DNA from: a virus
DNA length: 45,271 nt
Reading direction: 5' to 3' (one strand)
IMG/VR virus record: IMGVR_UViG_3300037847_006994
Coordinates: 1-45,271 of that record
Position numbers and translations under genes: made by a program. Under the pieces are notes generated by a model, which saw only the letters and a list, made by a program, of their open reading frames with translations, had not been told where the DNA came from and did no database searches. Within the stretch, counting starts at the first letter, position 1, and every line of letters starts with the position of its first letter. Positions 38,951 through 45,271 of this stretch are shown in pieces.

Positions 38951-39846
38951 TATATTACTCTATTAAAAATTGCTTGTTCTTTTAATTTTGCCTCAATTAC
39001 AATATCTGGTTCAAGACCATACGTTTGTATTTTTTCATATATAATATCAGAATGAGCTTGAGGTCTAATTGACTCATCTAATTTTTCTTTTCTACGGCTT
39101 TCTGAATAATGACAACACTGTGGAATGTCTTCAGGCCAAGTTGTTGAAGCTAATTTAAGTGCTTCTTCTTCTGTTTGATCACCAGTATTAAATTTATGAT
39201 GAAAATAATCAAAAGTAATTGGTGTTCCAATTCTTTTATAAACCCCTTCATATAAATCTTTTACTGAATATTCCGTTGGTGAATCATCATTTTCAACTAC
39301 AAGACGTTTTTTAGTACTATCACTTAATAATTCAAAATTTTTACAAAATCTTTCTAATGCTGCTTCTTTATCTCCATAAGCTCCACCTACATGAATATTA
39401 ATTTTATTGTAATGACTAGGTTCAAATCCCATCATATCAAATTGTTCAGCATGTTTATCAAGCCCAATAACTGTTCTTTTAACAACTTTGGGGTTTGGAG
39501 ATGCTAAACAATGAAAAGGACCAGGATGCATTGTAAGTCTTTGTCCTGCTTCAGTAGCTATATTACCACATTTTAACATTAATGACTTAATTTCATCCCA
39601 ATCTTTTAAATCTTCCCAATTATACTCTTCCATCCAGGGAAATATTTGAGATGATAATCTAAATAATTTAATTTTAAATTCATTATTCCAATGAATATGT
39701 GTTTCTAAATCTTTTACATTTTGAAGAGATAATTCAGAAACATAATCTAAACCTTTAGAATCAAACGTTTTTCTACGCATTGTTCTATTTGTAAATATAC
39801 CTTTACTCTTTAAATCAGTATTAATGCAAGCGTATCCTAAATTCAT
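38950..39846 (-). CDS. uvsE: UV damage endonuclease (UvdE/UvsE)
   Basis: 298 residues, normal length. TIM-barrel UVDE motifs: NLGYACIN (2-9), FRLSSQIFPW (62-71), RLTMHPGPFHCLASP (103-117), INIHVGGAYGDK, VVENDD and FDYFHHKFN. These carry the metal-binding His, Glu and Asp residues. The enzyme nicks 5' to UV photoproducts and starts excision repair. It replaces the unrelated T4 denV, useful to a sunlit marine phage. The start lies five bases after the -7 element of its promoter, so the message is probably leaderless. Confidence 0.9.
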   Translation of the reverse strand: MNLGYACINTDLKSKGIFTNRTMRRKTFDSKGLDYVSELSLQNVKDLETHIHWNNEFKIKLFRLSSQIFPWMEEYNWEDLKDWDEIKSLMLKCGNIATEAGQRLTMHPGPFHCLASPNPKVVKRTVIGLDKHAEQFDMMGFEPSHYNKINIHVGGAYGDKEAALERFCKNFELLSDSTKKRLVVENDDSPTEYSVKDLYEGVYKRIGTPITFDYFHHKFNTGDQTEEEALKLASTTWPEDIPQCCHYSESRRKEKLDESIRPQAHSDIIYEKIQTYGLEPDIVIEAKLKEQAIFNRVI

Positions 39847-40245
39847 TTACTCAAATATACTAATGTGTTTATTACTATCCAAATCAGTTGGTTCTTCTTC
39901 TGGAAAATCATATTCTTCTTGGTCATAATAATCTTTTTCAGCTTGTAACCTATCTTTTTCTTTATCATCTCTCCATGCTATTTCAGGTAGTAATCCAGCA
40001 TTTTCTACTAATGACCAAATTCTTTCTTTCCATAGATTCATTTCAACATCTTCTATAACACAATACCCACCAAATTCATGAGTAAGTTCTCCCATTAAAT
40101 CTATAAATTCATGACACATTTTATCTAACTCACCATTTATAGGAAAGTTTGTACCATATTTATCTGATCCATTAGTACCTTCTTTGTACATTTCTTTAAT
40201 CTCTAACCACATAGGGGTTACAGTCTGCTTTATTGCTTTTGGCAT
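39847..40245 (-). CDS. hypothetical acidic protein, 132 aa
   Basis: Soluble, helical, with an acidic, Asp/Glu/Tyr-rich C-terminal third (about 95-125). No motif recognised. Its last ten codons double as the promoter of the UV-endonuclease gene. It follows the 38-aa gene after 18 bases. Confidence 0.7.
   Translation of the reverse strand: MPKAIKQTVTPMWLEIKEMYKEGTNGSDKYGTNFPINGELDKMCHEFIDLMGELTHEFGGYCVIEDVEMNLWKERIWSLVENAGLLPEIAWRDDKEKDRLQAEKDYYDQEEYDFPEEEPTDLDSNKHISIFE
39852..39883 (-). promoter_or_regulatory. phage promoter for uvsE, inside a coding end
   Basis: Minus-strand TTTGGATAGT, ten bases, TTAG, TATATTTG: both elements match the Bacteroidetes consensus perfectly. It is embedded in the last codons of the 132-aa gene, five bases from the uvsE ATG, giving a leaderless transcript. 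Confidence 0.75.
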
Positions 40246-40263
40246 AACTTTAATTTTTAATTA

Positions 40264-40380
40264 TTAATAAAATATCCACATTGAAATATAAAACAATATA
40301 CCTAATGTCATTAGGAATATCATATTATGTATAAATTCAGTTGGATTTTCTTTGATTGATTGTATAAATTGTTTTAACAT
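40264..40380 (-). CDS. single-helix membrane peptide, 38 aa
   Basis: A polar N-terminus (MLKQFIQSIKENPTEF) precedes one hydrophobic helix (about 20-37, NMIFLMTLGILFYISMWIF in pieces). Placed between the 53-aa and 132-aa genes with short gaps and A-rich leaders. A tail-anchored micropeptide of this type could affect host membrane function; unknown. Confidence 0.6.
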   Translation of the reverse strand: MLKQFIQSIKENPTEFIHNMIFLMTLGILFYISMWIFY

Positions 40381-40399
40381 AACTTTTTAATTTTAATTA

Positions 40400-40561
40400 T
40401 TAAATAGATTCATAATACCATGCCCAATCTTGCTCAGCTGAACATTTAACTTCGTCAACTACCTCGTATTCAACTCCGTTTTGATTATTTTTATATTCTT
40501 CTGGTGTAACCCATTTTTCAATTTCATTACACCAAACCATTCCATCTATGACTTTTACCAT
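40400..40561 (-). CDS. hypothetical protein, 53 aa
   Basis: Small acidic protein with five Trp residues (MVKVIDGMVWCNEIEKW...), beginning 26 bases past the -7 of the promoter at 40588-40621 and ending with a Trp/Tyr-rich tail. No domain. The twin-Trp and WCN segments resemble small zinc-less phage host-takeover proteins only in size. Confidence 0.65.
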   Translation of the reverse strand: MVKVIDGMVWCNEIEKWVTPEEYKNNQNGVEYEVVDEVKCSAEQDWAWYYESI

Positions 40562-40587
40562 AACTTTTATTATATTGATTAATATGG

Positions 40588-40621
40588 GGTAAATATACGA
40601 AAGCTATCTCGGGAAACCACA
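40588..40621 (-). promoter_or_regulatory. phage promoter, sister of 4547-4580
   Basis: Minus-strand TGTGGTTTCC, ten bases, TTCG, TATATTTACC. From the upstream CCGCGCATTTAT block through the -7 element it is the closest relative of the site at 4547-4580. Confidence 0.8.
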
Positions 40622-40643
40622 TAAATGCGCGGGAGTCTTTAAA

Positions 40644-40841
40644 TTACTTTACAGGAGGAATTATCCTATATTTATGATTATTTAATGAAAAATTACCACC
40701 TTGTTTTAACATTTTTCTAAAAAACATCTCTTGAGCTTCATTCCAATTTTTACTTTCATTAATAATAATTTCTTTATCATTTACAAGTACATTATTCATA
40801 AAAATTAATACTTTTCCTCTTATTGATTGTTTATTTAGCAT
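40644..40841 (-). CDS. hypothetical protein, 51-65 aa
   Basis: Two starts fit: ATG at 40841, overlapping the previous stop by 11 bases, or Met15 at 40799, which starts MNNVLVNDKEII. Basic protein with a helix-strand layout and a KYRIIPPVK end. No motif. Confidence 0.6.
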   Translation of the reverse strand: MLNKQSIRGKVLIFMNNVLVNDKEIIINESKNWNEAQEMFFRKMLKQGGNFSLNNHKYRIIPPVK

Positions 40842-41103
40842 TTTTTGAATTTAAAATATTATCTATCATTTTTCTAAATGTCATTAAATCTTTAATTTTA
40901 GCACATTTTTCATACTCTTCAGTAGTAACAAAATATTCAATTAAATCTTCTGATAGTTCTTCATCTGTTATTTCAGGATCAGGGACTAAAACCATTTCTG
41001 AGTCTTCATCATCTAATAGTTCATCTATAGATTTGTTACCTATAAGCATAGCATATGCATTATTCATAGCCAAGTCCACTAATTCTTCGTCGCTTAATTT
41101 CAT
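40831..41103 (-). CDS. hypothetical acidic protein, 90 aa
   Basis: Strongly acidic, helical. The C-terminal part FVTTEEYEKCAKIKDLM resembles the helix pair of UVR/clp-type domains (x-EYEKAAxIRD) that act as protein-contact modules. Start codon five bases after the -7 element, so probably leaderless. Function unknown. Confidence 0.65.
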   Translation of the reverse strand: MKLSDEELVDLAMNNAYAMLIGNKSIDELLDDEDSEMVLVPDPEITDEELSEDLIEYFVTTEEYEKCAKIKDLMTFRKMIDNILNSKNAK

Positions 41104-41106
41104 ATT

Positions 41107-41140
41107 GGTAAATATACGAAAGTTATTTTAAAAATCCAAA
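41107..41140 (-). promoter_or_regulatory. phage promoter, leaderless geometry
   Basis: Minus-strand TTTGGATTTT, ten bases, TTCG, TATATTTACC, then AAT and the ATG at 41103. Intergenic, directly after the 415-aa gene stop. Confidence 0.8.
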
Positions 41141-41143
41141 TTT

Positions 41144-42391
41144 TTAATACGTAATCTTTAAATCATCTTCATCACTATTAAAAGTTTTTGTTTTTGGGGA
41201 TTCTTTTAAATCTCTAATTTCCCATTGTGTTAACTTTCTTTTAATAATTCTTTCAATTTCTTCAATTTCTTCACGTATATCTTCTTTTCGAGGTTTTGGA
41301 TTTTCGGGTGCCATATAACCTTCTTCTACGTAACTTTCTTCTTTTTCTTCTTCTTTTACTTCTTCCTCATAATGTTCTCCAGTATTACCATTCTGGCCTA
41401 TAACATCCATCCTTTCATTGTCTTCAGCCCATACTAAGCTATTTGTTTCTTTATCAGGTCTATCAAATAATTCTTCTAATATTTCTTCTTCACCTATATT
41501 GTCTAAAGTATCATCTAAATTTTTATTAAATTCTTCTTTATCTTCTACTACAACTGTTTCTCCATAAAGATTTTCTTTTGTTTTTGGTCTAATTTGTTCA
41601 AAAGCAAAGTTAGCTGCTACTACTAAAGCAATAGCTAAAGGATCAAATACAAAAATAATAGTTAATAATAACCAATTAATAATTTTATCCATAGGATAAC
41701 CAGTTAAACCTGATAAGTATTTTAAAGGACCTAGTTCACTAGATACAGCATCACTTAATTTTACTTCAACTATTTCTTCTTCGTATTCAAATAGTTTTAG
41801 GTTTAAATCATCTATTTTTTTATTAATTACATTTTGTCTATCAATAGCTTGATCTAATTGTCTTTCTAAAGCATTACGAGTTGCTCTTGAAGTTGTGGTA
41901 ATTACGTTACCTAATGTGTCTGTATATTGTATTACATTGTTACTTAAACCATTACGTAAACTAGTTACGGATTTATTTATATTTGCTTTTTCATCATTGT
42001 ATACAAATAATTGTTCTTTTATATTATCTCTTTTAGTTTCAATTAATGCTATTTGAGAATCAATACTTCCAGCTTTTGCAGCTGTTTCTTGATAGGCAGC
42101 ACTTAAAAACCCATAAATACCCATTGAAGTAATTAAGATTAATATTACACAAGCTATAGATAAGTAATATTTTAATAGTCTTGGAAGATTTTTTCTATAT
42201 TGATATAAAAGAGAAGCTATTACTAATTTAGCTATTTCTAAAGATGCAGCCATTACTATAACAGCAAAAGCAGCTCCAGCAAATAATTTACTTAATCCAC
42301 TAATTGAATAAAAGGCTGCTGATAATGAAACTGATAATGCAGAGAATGCAATTAATAGGGGAAATACTCTTGGTTTAAGATATTCTATCAT
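41144..42391 (-). CDS. membrane protein with coiled coil and acidic tail (DUF4407-like)
   Basis: 415 residues. Three N-terminal membrane helices (about 11-30, 36-62 and 76-100, with AVIVMAASLEIAKLV in the second) are followed by a long coiled coil (about 110-215), a fourth helix (about 235-258, LLTIIFVFDPLAIALV) and a 150-residue highly acidic Glu/Lys-rich cytoplasmic tail. This DUF4407-type layout recurs in marine T4-like phages; its role is unknown, perhaps a membrane anchor for replication or lysis control. It follows the YkuD-like gene after 14 bases. Confidence 0.65.
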   Translation of the reverse strand: MIEYLKPRVFPLLIAFSALSVSLSAAFYSISGLSKLFAGAAFAVIVMAASLEIAKLVIASLLYQYRKNLPRLLKYYLSIACVILILITSMGIYGFLSAAYQETAAKAGSIDSQIALIETKRDNIKEQLFVYNDEKANINKSVTSLRNGLSNNVIQYTDTLGNVITTTSRATRNALERQLDQAIDRQNVINKKIDDLNLKLFEYEEEIVEVKLSDAVSSELGPLKYLSGLTGYPMDKIINWLLLTIIFVFDPLAIALVVAANFAFEQIRPKTKENLYGETVVVEDKEEFNKNLDDTLDNIGEEEILEELFDRPDKETNSLVWAEDNERMDVIGQNGNTGEHYEEEVKEEEKEESYVEEGYMAPENPKPRKEDIREEIEEIERIIKRKLTQWEIRDLKESPKTKTFNSDEDDLKITY

Positions 42392-42405
42392 AACTTTATT
42401 TTAAG

Positions 42406-43014
42406 TTAAACTATATCCTTAGACTCTAAAAGAGTGTAAGAAAATGAATTGCCCCAAATTTCCGAAGCTTTTTTACATATTCCAAGGAATTCATGCCAAT
42501 CATCATTAGATGCTATTACTTGACATCCAGCTGACCATTTATCTACACGAGTTGATTTGCCACCTTTTTTACCAGTTGCTCTATGAATATTAATTCCAAA
42601 TAAACCCTCTTGTACATTTTCTTCTAATAAATCATAATTATTATCTCTATTATCATCTCTATATACTAAAACAGGTTTTTTCTGTCCTAATGCTTCATAT
42701 TTACCTTGATGTAATCTAATTTTATGTGATCCTCTATATTGTCCTGGTTTTAAAATTGCTACACCATCTTCTCTCATTATATTTTCAACCCAATGGGTAC
42801 CAGGATCGGTAGTACATTTATAACAGTGAAATTTCCACTCACCTTCTACCATATAAGATAAGGTCATACAATCATCAAATGCATTTGTTACTCTATTTTT
42901 AGTTTCAGAATTTCTTACTCCTATAATATTTACATCGTAATCACCGCCAGAAAAGTATTTATACCCTTTACTAGCCATTGCTGCTTCTATTTGTTCTCTT
43001 GTATAACAATTCAT
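42406..43014 (-). CDS. L,D-transpeptidase (YkuD)-like protein
   Basis: 202 residues without a signal peptide. The second half has FGINIHRAT with His144 and then VDKWSAGCQVI, where S161-x2-C164 corresponds to the S-x-GC-x-R/Q nucleophile motif of YkuD-fold L,D-transpeptidases. The region with CYKCTTDPGTHWVEN precedes it. In phages such domains sit in cell-wall proteins and may crosslink or trim murein or act as lysis helpers. It is not proof of activity, and it lacks an export signal. Confidence 0.55.
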   Translation of the reverse strand: MNCYTREQIEAAMASKGYKYFSGGDYDVNIIGVRNSETKNRVTNAFDDCMTLSYMVEGEWKFHCYKCTTDPGTHWVENIMREDGVAILKPGQYRGSHKIRLHQGKYEALGQKKPVLVYRDDNRDNNYDLLEENVQEGLFGINIHRATGKKGGKSTRVDKWSAGCQVIASNDDWHEFLGICKKASEIWGNSFSYTLLESKDIV

Positions 43015-43092
43015 TTTTTCATATGTTTAGTTAAATTTGGGTATATTTCATATAATTGATTGGTTACCCAAGTATCCAATTTTTTAAAAATT

Positions 43093-43251
43093 CTAAATAT
43101 CTTCTTCAAATACTGCATATACATTTACTTTCCTTTTCTTACTAAGAGGTACTGTTGCTATTAATCTTTTTTCTTTTATTTTAGGTTCAGCAACTTCTTC
43201 TTTACTCCAATATTTAGGATTTTTGCTATTTAGTTTTCTTTTTTTTGCCAT
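43093..43251 (-). CDS. small basic protein, 52 aa
   Basis: Frame ATG at 43251 to TAG at 43093, Lys/Arg-rich at both ends with a KNPKYWSKEEV middle. It begins one base before the stop of the thioredoxin-fold gene upstream. Likely soluble and nucleic-acid-binding by charge. A 78-base gap to the YkuD-like gene follows, with no confirmed promoter but a 7-bp TTGGGTA/TACCCAA inverted repeat at 43037-43071. Confidence 0.6.
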   Translation of the reverse strand: MAKKRKLNSKNPKYWSKEEVAEPKIKEKRLIATVPLSKKRKVNVYAVFEEDI

Positions 43252-43252
43252 T

Positions 43253-43582
43253 TTAAAACGCGCTCATTACTGCTTCATCAATATAATCTTGAACTTCTTC
43301 TCTAGTTGCAGCTAATTTAAAACTCAAATCAGCTTGATATCTTTTTATTTCTTCTCCATCCTGAAATATTAAAATAGTAGGTACTACTACTACTTTAAAT
43401 TTACCAGCGTCAGCTGGGTTAGCTCCTATATCATATTTTTCTAATTCACAATCAGATAATTTTTGTACCCAATCTACATCATTTGCTCCGTTCCAAGCAG
43501 CGTTAAAGTATTTTACTTCAATTTGTGAAAATACCGAAGATGATATTAACACAAATAAAAGACTTAGTATATATTTTTTCAT
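43253..43582 (-). CDS. exported thioredoxin-fold protein without CxxC
   Basis: 109 residues. Signal peptide 1-19 (MKKYILSLLFVLISSSVFS, cleavage before QIE) directs it to the periplasm. The mature part is a thioredoxin fold: EVKYFNAAWNGAND takes the place of the WCGPC strand-loop (W kept, both Cys replaced by Asn), VVVPTILIFQDGEEI (about 67-81) holds the cis-Pro, and a C-terminal helix follows. So it is a non-redox thioredoxin relative, possibly a periplasmic scaffold. It lies with a barrel and a T9SS cargo in one unit. Confidence 0.7.
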   Translation of the reverse strand: MKKYILSLLFVLISSSVFSQIEVKYFNAAWNGANDVDWVQKLSDCELEKYDIGANPADAGKFKVVVVPTILIFQDGEEIKRYQADLSFKLAATREEVQDYIDEAVMSAF

Positions 43583-43588
43583 AATTGA

Positions 43589-43873
43589 TTATCTTAATCT
43601 ATCAATCTTATCCTCAATACGTTTCATGTCTTCTTTTAGTTCCTTAACATCTTCCTGCGTAGTCATGATTGTTTGACGAATTAATTGATCTTTCATATCA
43701 TATTCCATTCTAGTTACATCTGGTGGAGGTGGAACTGGTAGTTCTTTTGCTTCAGCTATGTCAGCTTGAAGCGCAAACCACATTCCAACTACAGTTGCTA
43801 TAGCAGCTGCTATACCACCTAGTGTTTTTATACTTACATGAAACCCTGTATCTTCATTTAACTCTTTTGCCAT
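43589..43873 (-). CDS. small membrane protein with C-terminal coiled coil, 94 aa
   Basis: One hydrophobic helix (about 17-37, SIKTLGGIAAAIATVVGMWF region) followed by a Pro-rich hinge (PVPPPPD, 46-52) and a long acidic/basic helix (55-94) of coiled-coil type. The layout resembles small phage inner-membrane proteins, including some holin or spanin components. No lipobox. It stands between the barrel and the exported thioredoxin-like gene. Confidence 0.7.
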   Translation of the reverse strand: MAKELNEDTGFHVSIKTLGGIAAAIATVVGMWFALQADIAEAKELPVPPPPDVTRMEYDMKDQLIRQTIMTTQEDVKELKEDMKRIEDKIDRLR

Positions 43874-43876
43874 TTT

Positions 43877-44932
43877 TTAAAATATTATATAATTTATACC
43901 TATTGAAAAGTCATGCCATTTTCTATTCCAATATTTATTGTATTTACCTTCTGCAAATACTCCTAAACTTTTATCAAGTTTATAACCAAATATTAAACCC
44001 CCGTTATAATCAAGCCACTGTCCACCCTGATATTTGTGATAAGAATATGGTTGGTCAGTGTCAACATGGTAAGGCATTACATTACCCCATGAGTGTAACC
44101 AAAAATCTTTAGTATAATGGTAGTAATCAAATCCTAATACCATTGAGTATTCTAATTTCATTCCTAATTCATTTCTCATTTTTTCATCATAATCAGCTAA
44201 TACATCAGGTATGATAATATTTTCCCATACTTCAGTACTTGTTGCTACTATATTTCCACTAGGATCTAAATATGTTATTTCTTCTGGGTTTGAAAAGTCT
44301 ACTGAATATCCTTCTTGTATAGCTAAATATGTGTAATGTATATTTCCATTATCTAATAACCATTCATCTAATGGATTATAACCATAAGGATTTACTAACC
44401 TTTGTACGGCACCAACATTAACTGAAAATTTACTATTTATATTATGTCTGTATCTTTGTGATGCTTCAAAAAATTTAATGTCAGCAAATCCATCTTGAAG
44501 GTATTCTATTTTTATAATGTAATCATCAGCTACATATCTTAAAAAATGATGTTGATCTACATAATTTACACCTTGAACTCTTTTTAAATCACCTTCAAAT
44601 AAAAATTCAAAGCCTTTTATCTTACCAATATTTGCAGCATCTGAGTAGGTATTTTCAGTTCCATTATAAAAAGCGTTAGCTCTATTTTCATATTGAAATC
44701 TTGCTATTTTTCTTACACCTAAACTAACAGAATAGTCAAATGGTGTTTTTTGTACACCAGAAACTAATTGTCCTGTATTTACAGAAAAAGTATTTACATC
44801 TGATAATGAGTTACCACCGTTTATTGCCGCATAAAAAGTTGAAAATTTAAACGTTTTTTTAACCGTTTCTTTTAGTGTTTGTCCAAAACTTAAACTTGGA
44901 ATTAATAGTAATATTAATATTATTTTTTTCAT
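43877..44932 (-). CDS. phage-encoded outer-membrane beta-barrel protein, 351 aa
   Basis: Signal peptide 1-17 (MKKIILILLLIPSLSFG). The mature chain is made of alternating strands with many Tyr, Trp and Phe, Gly turns and Asn/Asp loops, and ends in a strand closing with Ile-Ile-Phe, the C-terminal Phe motif of Bam substrates. Length suits a 12- to 14-stranded barrel. A long loop region lies near 195-240. The ATG overlaps the stop of the T9SS cargo gene by one base (TAATG). It would sit in the host outer membrane during infection, perhaps to alter receptor display or transport; function unproven. Confidence 0.7.
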   Translation of the reverse strand: MKKIILILLLIPSLSFGQTLKETVKKTFKFSTFYAAINGGNSLSDVNTFSVNTGQLVSGVQKTPFDYSVSLGVRKIARFQYENRANAFYNGTENTYSDAANIGKIKGFEFLFEGDLKRVQGVNYVDQHHFLRYVADDYIIKIEYLQDGFADIKFFEASQRYRHNINSKFSVNVGAVQRLVNPYGYNPLDEWLLDNGNIHYTYLAIQEGYSVDFSNPEEITYLDPSGNIVATSTEVWENIIIPDVLADYDEKMRNELGMKLEYSMVLGFDYYHYTKDFWLHSWGNVMPYHVDTDQPYSYHKYQGGQWLDYNGGLIFGYKLDKSLGVFAEGKYNKYWNRKWHDFSIGINYIIF

Positions 44933-45271
44933 TATTCTTTAATAATTCTTTTATTATATATATTACCTTCATGTTCTATATTCAAGAAATAAACTCCTGA
45001 AGGTAAATCTGAAAGGTCGATTGTTTTATCTGTTATATTTCTTCTTAGTATTTTACCAGATATATCATATAAATTAACTTTTATATCTAAGTTACTAGTA
45101 ATATTAATTAAATCTTCTGCTGGGTTAGGATAAACTACTATACCACTAAATCTAGTAAATCTACCATCTATATCAATTCCATCTGGCCATCCATTTTCAC
45201 AGTAGTTATACATTTCTTGACATACTGGATCCCAATCATTATCACAACAGTAATTATCTACATCAATTACC
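44932..45271 (-). CDS. partial: C-terminus of a T9SS-secreted protein
   Basis: Frame open to the window edge; at least 112 residues seen, N-terminus missing. The first part carries a Cys-pair motif YCC-x3-DWDPVC-x3-YNYC, like the disulphide repeats of Flavobacteriia surface proteins. The last 75 residues are a textbook type A T9SS sorting domain: VYPNPAEDLINI, VNLYDISGKIL, LSDLPSGVYFL and a basic end. The cargo would be exported across the host outer membrane. It is the first gene of the envelope cluster in this window. Confidence 0.85.
   Translation of the reverse strand, partial: VIDVDNYCCDNDWDPVCQEMYNYCENGWPDGIDIDGRFTRFSGIVVYPNPAEDLINITSNLDIKVNLYDISGKILRRNITDKTIDLSDLPSGVYFLNIEHEGNIYNKRIIKE

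Noticed and set aside
39796-39806. TATATTTAC word inside uvsE as a promoter
   Set aside because: There is no TTGG at the required distance; it is simply the codons for Gly-Ile-Phe-Thr.
43037-43072. Promoter for the YkuD-like gene
   Set aside because: A TTGG block is present but the bases at the -7 place read AAATATA rather than TATATTT; only a 7-bp inverted repeat (TTGGGTA/TACCCAA) is real there.
1-45271. tRNA genes
   Set aside because: No T-loop (GGTTCGAATCC-like) with matching acceptor stem was found by eye on either strand; a covariance search would be decisive.

Overview
This 45-kb window looks like part of the genome of a T4-like tailed phage that infects a marine Bacteroidetes (Flavobacteriia-type) host. 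Three things point to the phage. It has a T4-type replisome set: split family-B DNA polymerase gp43, sliding clamp gp45 and clamp-loader subunits gp44 and gp62. Its genes are very densely packed, with ATGA and TAATG overlaps, and all lie on the minus strand. It carries many small phage hypotheticals. Four things point to the host. The DNA is very AT-rich. Starts have A-rich leaders with no Shine-Dalgarno. Promoters have Bacteroidetes -33/-7 spacing (TTTG-N20-TATATTTA). Encoded proteins carry type IX secretion (T9SS) sorting domains, outer-membrane barrels and a lipobox. No tRNA, CRISPR, integrase or insertion sequence was seen.

Layout in window coordinates (transcription runs right to left). 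1-6.1 kb: small hypotheticals, a GIY-YIG-like protein, a SWIM zinc-finger protein, an outer-membrane barrel and an aromatic-rich lipoprotein. 6.1-10.1 kb: a probable virion protein, a lytic transglycosylase, an HTH-HNH protein, a zinc ribbon and a secreted protein with a T9SS tail. 10.1-20.9 kb: an unbroken glycan island with six glycosyltransferases (GT-A/GT2, GT10, GT4), three SDR nucleotide-sugar enzymes, an RmlC epimerase and an HldE-type sugar kinase. 20.9-33.5 kb: replication and proteostasis, with a PD-(D/E)XK Fe-S nuclease, gp62, gp44, GroEL, GroES, Hsp20, gp45, a NodU-type carbamoyltransferase, polymerase in two genes and a MazG-like protein. 33.5-38.6 kb: FolE, QueE, QueD, QueC and a DpdA-like transglycosylase, together a 7-deazaguanine DNA-modification pathway, mixed with a thermonuclease and a phosphoribosyltransferase. 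38.6-43.3 kb: UV-damage endonuclease, many tiny genes, a membrane/coiled-coil protein and a YkuD-like protein. 43.3-45.3 kb: an envelope operon (Cys-less thioredoxin fold, small membrane protein, outer-membrane barrel and the C-terminus of a second T9SS cargo, cut by the window end).

Two themes stand out. First, the phage carries its own set of host-envelope proteins (T9SS cargo, barrels, lipoprotein, exported thioredoxin fold) beside a large sugar island, which suggests surface remodelling or receptor masking of the infected cell, or virion glycosylation. Second, a promoter family with rigid geometry can be read at 13 sites, several so close to the start codon that transcripts should be leaderless. 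Other unusual points are a QueC without its zinc cysteines, a QueE with an expanded radical-SAM loop, a polymerase split just before motif C, a GroEL/GroES/Hsp20 set inside the replisome cluster, and inverted repeats flanking hsp20.
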